Made by a program: the position numbers and the translations under genes
In this document: in pieces, positions 28,285 to 36,037 of the stretch
Numbering within the stretch: position 1 is the stretch's first letter
Layout of the letters: the number at the start of each line of letters is the position of its first letter
Notes under the pieces: generated by a model
The model's input: the letters and a program-made list of their open reading frames with translations, nothing else
The model's database searches: none
Told to the model about the DNA's origin: nothing
DNA from: JAPPHA01 sp963664045
GTDB taxonomy: Bacteria > Pseudomonadota > Alphaproteobacteria > Rhodobacterales > Rhodobacteraceae
NCBI GenBank assembly: GCA_963664045.2
Contig: CAXXGT010000002.1
Span: 248,001 to 312,000 of the forward strand
Length of the DNA stretch: 64,000 nucleotides
Reading direction: 5' to 3'

Positions 28285-29051
28285 CCATCGAGGAAGACGG
28301 GAAAGACACGGAGAAGGCCACCAACGAGATCGGCGTCTTCATCCCGACCATGGACCTGATCCCCGACATCAGCGGTCGAACGGTCACCGTCGATGCCCTG
28401 CTCACCCAGACAGCGATCGCTGCCTACCTGCACGACCGCGGCGCAGATTTCCTCTTCGTCGCCAAGGGCAACCAGAAGACCCTCTCCAATGACATCAAGG
28501 CCTTCTTCGCCTCTCAGCCGCCCAGGGAGCCCGACTTTGCCGCACAATCACCGCAACCGGCGCACGGACGCATCGAGAAGCGGGAGATCTGGACCGCGAC
28601 CGAACCGGTCGCGGGCATCAGCTTCCCCTGGGTCGAACAGGTGTTCCTGATCAAGCGAACCACACGGTCCTACCGCTGTGGGCGCAATGGAGAGCCGGCA
28701 AGGATCGGCGAGCCCAAGGTCGAGTTGGTCTACGGCATCACCAGCCACACGCCGCAGAGCGCCGATGCCGAGGCGATCCCGGGCTTCAATCGCGGCCACT
28801 GGTCCTGCGAAAATCGCGTGCATTGGATCCTCGACGACGCCGGAACATGGAACGAAGACAAGTGCCGGGTCCGGAGCGGCCATGGCCCGGAGAACCTCAG
28901 TTGCCTCCGAAGACTGGCCATCGGCCTCATCCTCGGGCGCAACAAGCCGGTCAGGCCGACCGTCGAAAAGTTGAACCGGAACCCGCGCCTCGTGCTCGAC
29001 TATCTCCGGCTCAGCCAGAACACGCGGCCACGCACAATGTCCGCCGCATAG
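28278..29051 (+). CDS. ISAs1-type transposase, C-terminal half (-1 frame)
   Basis: Continues the DDE transposase from the A run: TVLTIEEDGKDTEKATNEIG, then the second Asp in GRTVTVDALLTQT, FLFVAKGNQKTL, and the Glu-containing RGHWSCENRVHWILDD and VRSGHGPENLSCLRRLAIGLI. These match the full ISAs1 C-terminus, so only the frame is wrong. The GTG at 28278 is probably not a true start; expression is expected by -1 slippage on A_AAA_AAA (28273-28279 region). A simple indel is the alternative. Confidence 0.85.
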   Translation: MLTIEEDGKDTEKATNEIGVFIPTMDLIPDISGRTVTVDALLTQTAIAAYLHDRGADFLFVAKGNQKTLSNDIKAFFASQPPREPDFAAQSPQPAHGRIEKREIWTATEPVAGISFPWVEQVFLIKRTTRSYRCGRNGEPARIGEPKVELVYGITSHTPQSADAEAIPGFNRGHWSCENRVHWILDDAGTWNEDKCRVRSGHGPENLSCLRRLAIGLILGRNKPVRPTVEKLNRNPRLVLDYLRLSQNTRPRTMSAA

Positions 29052-29262
29052 ACCCGCAAGGGGTCACACCACCACATCACGGCCACACATCCTGCCCGGC
29101 AACGCCAGGCAGGCCGATCGGGCGCGGCTGGAATCGACCGCCAGGGGCAAAATATCGCCGCAAACCACGCGGCGGCGCCAAAACCACCTGCCAGAAAACC
29201 CAATGCCAGCAACCGACCCGCCAAGCGAACGCGCAAGCAACCGCCAACAAAAATCAACCCTG

Positions 29263-29272
29263 GAAATGCTTG
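29263..29272 (+). repeat. Right target-site duplication of the ISAs1-type element (GAAATGCTTG)
   Basis: Perfect copy of the 27090-27099 repeat, directly after the right terminal inverted repeat ending ACCCTG. Confidence 0.92.
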
Positions 29273-29479
29273 AGGTAAGCCTTGACATCGGATCTCCCGG
29301 AACCTTGACTTCCAGGCTACAACGCTATCGCGACCTCGGTGCTGATGCTTTCATTTGCTACGCGTCGTTGGGTTTGGGGACGGTGAACGGAAACAGTCGA
29401 TGCAACTTTCAATCAATGAGGTCATGCCGGCACTCGGCTATAGAGCGGGACAGGGACCGGGAACCGTGGCACTAGACCG

Positions 29480-30277
29480 ATGAGCGAACGCACTCCGGAC
29501 GGTACCGCGTACGAGTTCTCCGGGAGTACGGATGCGCCGGTCGTCATATTGATTCACGGGCTCGGCCTCTGCCGCCGCATGTGGGATGGCCTCGTGCCGA
29601 CGCTCGCACAACGCTACCGCGTGTTGGCATATGATCTCTATGGTCACGGTGACAGCGTGCCTTTGCCGACGAACGCATCGCTCGGCAGCTATGCCGACCA
29701 AATTGCAAACCTCATGAAGGCGCTCGGGATCGAAACGGCCGCGATCATCGGATTCTCAATCGGCGGGATGATCAATCGCCGGTTCGCGTTGGACCATGTT
29801 GCCCATGCGTCGTCACTTGTGATCCTGAACTCGCCGCACGACCGGGGAAGGGCGGGGCAGGAACTTGTCGAAAAACGTGCTATCCGCGCCCGCGAAGAAG
29901 GACCGATGGCAACACTTGGTGCCGCTCTCGAACGCTGGTTTACGCCAGAATTTCGTGCAGCTCGCCCGGACGCAATTCATGAAGTTCGAAACTGGCGTGG
30001 CGGCGTCGATCCCAAGAGCTACACGCGTGCGGCGTCGATCCTCGCCCGCGGAGTTCCCGAACTGATCGCACCGGATCCGCCGATTGCCTGTCCGGTTCTT
30101 GTGATGACTTGCGAGAACGACAGTGGCAGTACGCCAGCGATGTCCGTGGCGATATCACATGAATGCAGTGATGCGCGCTTGGTCGTCGTTCCTGATCTCA
30201 GACACCTGGGTCTCATGGAGCGCCCTGATGTCTTCGTCGTGGAAATTCTGGACTTCCTGCGACACTCAACCGAATGA
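29480..30277 (+). CDS. Alpha/beta-fold hydrolase
   Basis: Protein of 265 residues. The oxyanion motif is LIHGLGL (about 24-30), the nucleophile elbow GFSIGG (Ser about 93), an acid in CENDSGS near 213 and the catalytic His in DLRHLGLMERPD near 245. It resembles 3-oxoadipate enol-lactonase-like and carboxylesterase-type enzymes. The ATG overlaps the luciferase-like stop, so it probably hydrolysed an ester or lactone made by that monooxygenase. It appears intact although its upstream partner is broken, and transcription may be affected by the IS. Confidence 0.9.
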   Translation: MSERTPDGTAYEFSGSTDAPVVILIHGLGLCRRMWDGLVPTLAQRYRVLAYDLYGHGDSVPLPTNASLGSYADQIANLMKALGIETAAIIGFSIGGMINRRFALDHVAHASSLVILNSPHDRGRAGQELVEKRAIRAREEGPMATLGAALERWFTPEFRAARPDAIHEVRNWRGGVDPKSYTRAASILARGVPELIAPDPPIACPVLVMTCENDSGSTPAMSVAISHECSDARLVVVPDLRHLGLMERPDVFVVEILDFLRHSTE

Positions 30278-30790
30278 CCGCCAACCGATCTCGCGCGTGG
30301 CCTCCGTGAACACCCAGGAAGCCGGGACCTTGCGCCGCGTACCCGGCCTGATCTTGAGAACCGTACATCCTCCGGTCATGACAAACGGGGACGTATCGCC
30401 GCTCGTTTCCGCTGCGAAAGCGCGTTGATTGATGGAACGCTCGTCCCGGCCGATTTGCCCGACGCTTTCGATGACGGCACGGAGTCTCTTCTGGGCATCC
30501 GTCCTGCAAATCCGAGCGAGGATTGCCTCCAGGACATGCATTGGACTTCGGCGCATGAATATGGGTGTACTTTCCAACGAATACGGTTGGCGCACTGATG
30601 GCAGTGCAACTTGCCGAAACCATGGAGTTGGCGCTGCCCGATCTCGAGCACGAAGTCGAACAGGGGAACTTTGTGCCACTCGTCAGCTGCTACAGGAAAT
30701 CGTCCACAGCAGGGGCTGCTTCGACCTGCCCTTCGGACGCGCTTCTTGAACAGGTGACGAGCCGTCCACCCGGGGTCGTTGAGGGAGATG
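30278..30790. other. Decayed sequence between alpha/beta hydrolase and the nested introns
   Basis: No intact gene. On the minus strand the segment 30266-30540 translates to a protein-like stretch (HVLEAILARICRTDAQKRL, then DTSPFVMTGGCTVL) ending in TGA at 30266. Upstream it is broken by stops and frame changes. I do not recognise the family. It may be the 3' part of a gene disrupted by the intron at 30791. Confidence 0.35.
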
Positions 30791-31516
30791 GTAGAGTCGG
30801 GGGCTGGCGCGCCAGCGTTAGGGTCCGGTGGCTTGTCCGTCGCTTTCGCTCCGGGCCTCAGTCCGGCTCCCATGGCCGCGTTTCCAGTCCCCCGCTCTCC
30901 AAACCCGGCGTGCGGATTTCCCGCACCGGGCTCTCCAGTGGGATCATGCACCTCGCACACGGGCCACCGGGACGGGTCGTGGGAGGAAGGAGCCGGTTGG
31001 TCCGGTAGCCCGAGGCCGCTGCACGACAGCCATCCTGCCTCCCACGTCGTTTCCGGTGTGCCGCCAGACCTGTTCACGCCCCGGCGGCGTCGAACCATTC
31101 GGGTCCGACCCCTTCGCTTCCGCATGTGACGCGTTCCGAAGTCTCTGCCCTCAAGGCGGGGTTATAAGCTGGGCCACTCCCGCAGGCATTCAACCTTTCC
31201 GCGTCCCTCCGCACCTGAGGCTCCTTCCCTCGACCGGCATTACCCGGCGTCCTCAGTACTACGGGCCTCTCCGCCACCCTGTCGGCCCGGACTGGTCCTC
31301 GCGGATTTCCGGTTGGTGCGTGCACACCACCGTCAGGGCTTCCCGTGTTGCAACGTCTTCCATCTTGCTGACATGCCGGCGCCAATACCCCGGCGGGAAC
31401 GGCCCGGTGCATCTGTCGCTTGCTTCCCGAACCGTCGTCGGCCTTCCCCTATTACGCGGAGGGTCGGCTCCCGCATTGCCGGTTTCGAGGCCTGCTCGGC
31501 GTTCACTCGCGTTCCG

Positions 31517-33227
31517 GTCGGGTAGGACACTGGCGCGCGCACCATAGGCCACGTTTCCAGCATCCCCCCTAAAATTCCGGACGTCCGGTTTTCCCGGGTC
31601 CGGCTTCAAGCGTCAGGCACCCCCGCAGGAGTTCGGTGCGGTGCCTTCCGCGACATCCGCCACGCTTAAGGCTGACCCAGCCATGCCCGTGGCAACATCC
31701 CGCGTTTGCGCCGCCCTTCGGCTCGACAGCACCACCCGTCATCCGGGTGATATCATCGGTCGGCACCGGGCTCTGTGTCCCGGCATGGTCGGGTAGGACA
31801 CTGGCGCGCGCACCATAGGCCACGTTTCCAGCATCCCCCCTAAAATTCCGGACGTCCGGTTTTCCCGGGTCCGGCTTCAAGCGTCAGGCACCCCCCGCAG
31901 GAGTTCGGTACGGTGCCTTCCGCGACATCCGCCACGCTTAAGGCTGACCCAGCCATGCCCGTGGCAACATCCCGCGTTTGCGCCGCCCTTCGGCTCGACA
32001 GCACCACCCGTCATCCGGGTGATATCATCGGTCAGCACCGGGCTCTGTGTCCCGGCATGACCTGCCGCCTTCGCCACCTGAGCCCAGAGGCCCTCGCTCC
32101 GGACGGGTTATGTTGTTCCGCCCATCACCGCTTAATCGGCCTCATCCGCCAGTCAGGAGAACTCCGTGCCATTTCCCGCACTGCGGTTATTGGCACGGTC
32201 CTTGACATTCAAGGGTCACAACATCCTGTCCGTTCTCCTCACCTTCCGGTCTTTCACTGCTGAACTTTCCCGAATTGCCGCCGTCTCTACGCCGGGGGAC
32301 CCGGTGCGTGCGTACCTCGGTTCTTCCGCACCGGTGCTAGCCATCGGGTAGCAGGCTGACCCTTGGCATCCTCCAATATCCCCACAAGTCAGCTTCCATG
32401 TGGGGGCGAACTTTTCGTCGCATCAACAATCGTTCGCTTTCGCTACAGCCCTCCGGTTTGCTTGCCATCCTGACTGACCGGACCGGTTGGAGCCTTGCTC
32501 CCGCCACGCCCACGATGGCTTTCTACGTCCCAGCTCGCAGGCACCAGGTCACCCCAGTACCCGTGGGATATGCTACGGCGCCAAACCAAGAATTGCGCCG
32601 GCGGGACTTCCACCCGCTAGTTCAGCAGCCAGACTCGCTGCACACCTGCCGCCTTCGCCACCTGAGCCCAGAGGCCCTCGCTCCGGACGGGTTATGTTGT
32701 TCCGCCCTTCACCGCTTAATCGGCCTCATCCGCCAGTCAGGAGAACTCCGTGCCATTTCCCGCACTGCGGTTATTGGCACGGTCCTTGACATTCAAGGGT
32801 CACAACATCCTGTCCGTTCTCCTCACCTTCCGGTCTTTCACTGCTGAACTTTCCCGAATTGCCGCCGTCTCTACGCCGGGGGACCCGGTGCGTGCGTATC
32901 TCGGTTCTTCCGCACCGGTGCTAGCCATCGGGTGACAGGCTGACCCTTGGCATCCTCCAATATCCCCACAAGTCAGCTTCCATGTGGGGGCGAACTTTTC
33001 GTCGCATCAACAATCGTTTGCTTTCGCTACGGCCCTTCGGTTTGTTCGCCATCCTGACTGACCGGACCGGTTGGAGCCTTGCTCCCGCCACGCCCACGAT
33101 GGCTTTCTACGTCCCAGCTCGCAGGCACCAGGTCACCCCGGTACCCGTGGGATATGCTACGGCGCCAAACCAAGAATTGCGCCGGCGGGACTTCCACCCG
33201 CTAGTTCAGCAGCCAGACTCGCTGCAC
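31517..33227 (-). mobile_element. ORF-less group II intron, type 1, outer copy (855 nt) interrupted by an identical intron
   Basis: Minus strand. The 5' end is GTGCAGCGAGTCTGG at 33227 and the 3' end CCTACCCGAC at 31517. Its sequence is 32644-33227 plus 31517-31787. Joining these gives CCCGGCATG|ACCTGCCGCC on the plus strand, exactly the uninterrupted order in the other copies. Domain V is at 31572-31607 and domain VI directly before the 3' end. The preceding exon bases are GACAGGC, close to the GGCAGGT seen at the other two sites. It inserted into domain I of the type 2 intron. Confidence 0.8.
31788..32643 (-). mobile_element. ORF-less group II intron, type 1, inner copy (856 nt) nested inside the outer copy
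   Basis: Minus strand. The 5' end GTGCAGCG at 32643 follows exon GGCGGCAGGT; the 3' end CCTACCCGAC at 31788 is followed by exon CATGCCGG. Domain V at 31843-31878 contains AGCCGGA, a GAAA loop and the ACG bulge. Domain VI is a 13-pair helix (GGGGGGATGCTGG with CCAGTGTCCTACCC) with a single bulged A seven bases from the 3' end. No protein frame with reverse-transcriptase motifs exists. The insertion point is 584 bases into the outer copy. Confidence 0.82.
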
Positions 33228-33425
33228 GCCTGTCTGCTCGCTGAGCCGCCCAAGGCGGCCCTTTGACACCAGAGTGCTTCAGCCTACATCGTTAACCTCC
33301 GTAAGCCGCCCTGGCTGCTACCAACCGAAGCGACAATTGTTGGGTGGGATTCGCACCCACAAGGAAGACGCGCCTTCCACGGCGCACGCGAAATCCGGCG
33401 CTAAGCGTTTTAACAATTTGTATTC

Positions 33426-33683
33426 ACCGGCAAAGGCGCCGCCATCGACACCACAACCACCGCCGGACGCCTGTCATTCGGCATCTTCGCCGCACGCGCC
33501 GAGTTCGAGAGCGAACTCATCCTCGAGCGTACCATGGCCGGCCTTGCGGCCGCTCGTGCCAGAAGTCACAAGGGAGGCCGAAAATTCGCCCTGACCAATG
33601 CGCTGGCCCAGGCAGCGATGGTCCGTCGCAATACTCCGGTATCGGAACTTTGCAGGGAACTCCGAATCCGACCCGTCACCCTC
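33426..33683 (+). pseudogene. Serine recombinase (resolvase/invertase) fragment
   Basis: The frame reads TGKGAAIDTTTTAGRLSFGI, then FAARAEFESELILERTMAGL and AAARARSHKGGRKFALT, ending SELCRELRIRPVTL. These are the end of the catalytic domain and the start of the DNA-binding domain of Tn3-type resolvases and Pin-type invertases. The N-terminal catalytic part with the active Ser is absent, a TAA lies at 33411, and the C-terminus after residue ~86 does not continue the family. It is a leftover of a transposon. Confidence 0.85.
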
Positions 33684-33958
33684 TCCTCCACCTCAACGTC
33701 CATCCGAGGTGAAACCTCCGCAACTTCGGAAAACGCGTTCTCGACCCCTGATAGCCGGAAAAGTGCCCGATCTCGTGCTGTTCATGAGACTGGACGTGCA
33801 TTTTGCCCTGAAAGCGCTGAAATCGACCCTCATGGGAGCGGAATGACAAGAATGGAGGCCTGAAACGCCTGGCGCAGGATTTCGCCTCCTCCTGCGAACG
33901 ACCCCAGGTTTGGCAGCTGGCACTATGGACAGAGGTGTGGTCCGTGCAATGCTGGAGG

Positions 33959-34939
33959 CTAGCCCCTCCACCTCGGGCGTGAGCGGGACCTTCCCGCACT
34001 GACCGCGATCTTGTTTATTGCGGTCGGGAGAAGCTGTGGTCGGGAGAAGCTGTGGTCAGCATCAGCGCCAACCTGGTTATGGCGCTCCGGTCCGGATAGG
34101 GGCGGGCGGCATTTCGAGCGTGCGGGTTCGATGCGCCCGAGTTCGGCCTCGACGAATTCGAAGGACTGCGCATAGGCCTGCAGCGGTTCAGTGAGTGCAT
34201 GGATCTCCGCCGCGAAGGGCTCGAAACTGACCGGCCCGGTGTAGTCCGCGGCCAGAAGCCCGGCCAGCTGTTCGATGTTGCCCAGCCGGTCTCGTTCATC
34301 CACGAGAACGCGGTGTTCGTCGCGAATCTCGGCCGGCGAGAGGTCTGGAACAACCACGCCTGAGATGTGCACGACTCCCGTATGTTCAGGATAGAGCGGA
34401 CCACCTCCGGCAAGTGCGTGATGGAAGGTATCGTGGACAATGCGGAATTGTTCTCCAGCAGACAAGGCTTCGATCGCCTCGACCGCTTCGCCTTTGTCGC
34501 GCAGCGCGCAGCTCTCGAATCCCAGGGGTTCGATCAAGCCTTTCAGACCGCTCGATTCGAAGAGCGGCTTTAACTCGCTGATGGCGGTGCGCAGGTCCTC
34601 CCTTCGCTGCGCTCGTCCCATGCCCCTGCCATCGTTCCGAGCGATCAGGCTGACCATCTCAGCACCACAGGCGGTAGCTATTTCGATCAGGGCAGCGGTC
34701 TCCTCGCGCTTGGCGTCGGACCAGTCGTTGAATGCCTTGACCTCGGCCAATGCGAAAATTCGTAGCCCGGCCGCCCTCGTGGAAGCGCGCACGTCTTCGG
34801 GTGCCGCACCGTCAAAGAGCCGGCCCGGAAGGTCATTGCGGAATTCCACGCCGACGCAGCCAAGAGCCTTGGCGAGCTGCAAGAAATCGGCCCAGCCGAA
34901 GTTCGGTGCAGCCATGTGATTGAGCGCGCGTATGTTCAC
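33959..34939 (-). CDS. Sugar-phosphate isomerase/epimerase-type TIM barrel protein (IolI-like), abnormal C-terminus
   Basis: About 326 residues. The start VNIRALNHMAAPNFGW, then GCVGVEFRNDL, EPLGFESCALRDK and FRIVHDTFHH with metal-binding Glu and His, match the xylose-isomerase-like barrel of 2-keto-myo-inositol isomerases. The GTG at 34937-34939 has AAGGACG at good spacing. The barrel ends near FVEAELGRIEP; the last ~55 residues are basic, unlike the family, and cross a 16-bp tandem duplication. A frameshift or rearrangement near the 3' end is likely. It lies after a truncated inositol dehydrogenase. Confidence 0.72.
   Translation of the reverse strand: MNIRALNHMAAPNFGWADFLQLAKALGCVGVEFRNDLPGRLFDGAAPEDVRASTRAAGLRIFALAEVKAFNDWSDAKREETAALIEIATACGAEMVSLIARNDGRGMGRAQRREDLRTAISELKPLFESSGLKGLIEPLGFESCALRDKGEAVEAIEALSAGEQFRIVHDTFHHALAGGGPLYPEHTGVVHISGVVVPDLSPAEIRDEHRVLVDERDRLGNIEQLAGLLAADYTGPVSFEPFAAEIHALTEPLQAYAQSFEFVEAELGRIEPARSKCRPPLSGPERHNQVGADADHSFSRPQLLPTAINKIAVSAGRSRSRPRWRG
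34022..34053. repeat. Two-copy 16-bp tandem repeat (GGTCGGGAGAAGCTGT)
   Basis: Two perfect adjacent copies inside the aberrant 3' end of the IolI-like gene. A third partial start (GGTC) follows. It may mark a local duplication that accompanied loss of the native C-terminus. Confidence 0.85.
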
Positions 34940-34983
34940 TGTTCCGTCCTTCTGTCTCAATTCAGCGTGACAGCTGAACCTGT

Positions 34984-35450
34984 TTATGCACTTTTCTGGG
35001 CTGCGTCGGCGAGAATCAGGGCCCTGCGTGCGTCTTCTCCCGAAACCGATGGCTGGCCGCCCGCTTCCACCGCGTCGAGAAAATCATCGAGCTCTCTCTT
35101 GAAGCTCTCCTCGTAGCGCTTGAAGAAGGAGAGCTTCAGTCGGTCGCGATGCCCGGTTCCAGTGTCGGTCGAGCGCAGCAGTCCAATCTCCAGCTGGTTC
35201 GTGGTCTGCAGCATACCCCCTGACCCGAAGGCCTCGACCCGCTGATCGAATCCGTAGACCGCACGGCCTGAATTGTTGATCATGCCTAGCTTGCCACCCG
35301 TACTGCGCAGGCTCGTCACGGCCGTGTCGAGTTCGTTTGCTGCCCGGATGGCCGGATCGACAAGGTTGGAACCGAAGGCTCTGACCTCGACTACCTCTTC
35401 CTCCATCAACCAGCGGGCCAGGTCCATATCGTGAATCGTAGAATCGCAAA
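34984..35450 (-). pseudogene. Gfo/Idh/MocA-family inositol 2-dehydrogenase, C-terminal fragment
   Basis: Reads CDSTIHDMDLARWLMEEEV, then GKLGMINNSGRAVYGFDQR and a C-terminus FLDAVEAGGQPSVSGEDARR, typical of the second half of IolG/Idh proteins. The TIHD motif His and Asp are catalytic-domain residues. The N-terminal Rossmann domain for NAD is missing; homology stops near 35450, where unrelated sequence begins. With the IolI-like gene 44 bases downstream, it is a remnant of an inositol-catabolism operon cut by rearrangement. Confidence 0.8.
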
Positions 35451-36037
35451 AATGGGGATTATGAACATGTCATCATTTTCTGCTGACTTGATCCGTTATC
35501 AGCCGTAGTTGCAATTTCTTCTGACTTTTTCCGTCGCATCGGTATTTCATGGCGGCATGGCCACTGAGCGGACGACAGACCTGTCTTCACCGGGTCGCCT
35601 GACGGCTTTTCCCTTGCCGATGTGGTGCTCCGCCTCGCAAATCCGCATGAACGCGTGCAGTGGGATACAACGGTCGAGTAAGTGCACCCCCGGTGGTTCT
35701 CGGCGTCGGAGCCTTGTCAACAAGCATGGCTTTCTCCGTTAAGCTCCGGGCAAACCACAACAGAACCAAAGTATCCCGACAGCACGCGAAATGGATCATC
35801 CGCAATTCCTCCGCGTGGGATGGTCCTGCCGCGTGCATCGATCGGCATTGACGTGACGGTGGGCACGGTTTATCTGCCTCCCTGATTTCGGAAGGTCATT
35901 GACTTCCGGTCCCTCGGAGACTTCCGGGGATCTCCATCCGTCAGCGAGAATCGCCCGCGGATGACAAACCGCTATGGGGAGTACGCGCAAATCGCCGTTT
36001 CCCAACCGGCGTGATCGCCGCGTACCGGAGTACCGTC
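35451..36037. other. Intergenic region upstream of ffh without recognised gene
   Basis: About 590 bases joining the rearranged inositol remnant to ffh. Short frames on both strands lack family motifs. It should hold the ffh promoter; no SRP RNA gene was recognised here. Confidence 0.4.

Larger units (their letters stand above)
27100..29262 (+). mobile_element. ISAs1-family insertion sequence, 2163 bp, with DUF4338 passenger domain
   Basis: Termini are inverted repeats: the left end reads CAGGGCCAATTTTTGTAGCG and the reverse complement of the right end reads CAGGGTTGATTTTTGTTGGC. Both share CAGGG and ATTTTTGT. They are flanked by a perfect 10-bp duplication. The interior encodes a DUF4338 domain followed by an ISAs1-type DDE transposase split by a -1 shift at an eight-A run. 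It is larger than the common ~1.2-1.4 kb ISAs1 elements because of the extra domain and ~200 bp of 3' non-coding DNA. Insertion disrupted the luciferase-like gene. Confidence 0.93.
26359..29483 (+). pseudogene. Luciferase-like (LLM class) flavin-dependent monooxygenase, broken by stop, frameshifts and IS insertion
   Basis: The left part (26362-27099) reads KFHLAINLDRIGAATTT, then LADWAGFEVAWVAEHHALEM, a TAG stop at 26545-26547, a frameshift near 26569, then GMVNTVYWDPMRLAGEAAMLDLI and GYRLVG, all typical of LLM enzymes. The expected ATG has become ATA (26359-26361). The right part (29273-29483) continues LEVSLDIGSPGTLTSRL and RYRDLGADAFICY, shifts frame near 29375 and ends ALGYRAGQG onward. 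Removing the IS and one target copy joins the halves in frame (ARFVPEMLEVSLDIG). The stop overlaps the hydrolase ATG by 4 bases, so it was one operon. Confidence 0.85.
30791..33387 (-). mobile_element. ORF-less group II intron, type 2 (about 886 nt of its own sequence), interrupted by nested introns
   Basis: Minus strand. The 5' end is GTGCGCCGTGGAAGGCGCG at 33387. Domain V lies at 30899-30933: GAGCCCGGTGCGGGAAATCC then GCACGCCGGGTTT, with the AGC triad, GAAA tetraloop and ACG bulge intact. Domain VI pairs AGAG-CGGGGG-CTGG with CCAG-CCCCCG-CTCT and leaves one bulged A seven bases before the inferred 3' end GACTCTAC at 30791, with a long loop. Removing the inserted copies (31517-33227) leaves about 160 + 726 bases. 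There is no reverse-transcriptase reading frame. Confidence 0.75.

Noticed and set aside
30360..30410. GTACGGTTCT on the minus strand resembling the 3' half of a domain V
   Set aside because: The required complementary 5' half is absent and the bases read as protein-like codons; the true domain V lies at 30899-30933.
31913..32263. Plus-strand ORFs repeated at 31913, 60941 and (in part) elsewhere, encoding near-identical 116-residue products
   Set aside because: They lie antisense to the structured RNA domains of the group II introns, have no family motifs, and are conserved only because the introns are copies of one another.
30791..33387. CRISPR array or simple satellite as explanation of the repeats
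   Set aside because: The repeated unit is about 856 bases with intron-type ends and domains V/VI; there are no short regular repeats with spacers.
33337..33388. Possible tRNA-like T-arm (GGGTGCGAATCCCACCC) on the minus strand
   Set aside because: No anticodon arm or acceptor stem could be built around it; it fits a hairpin near the 5' end of the type 2 group II intron.
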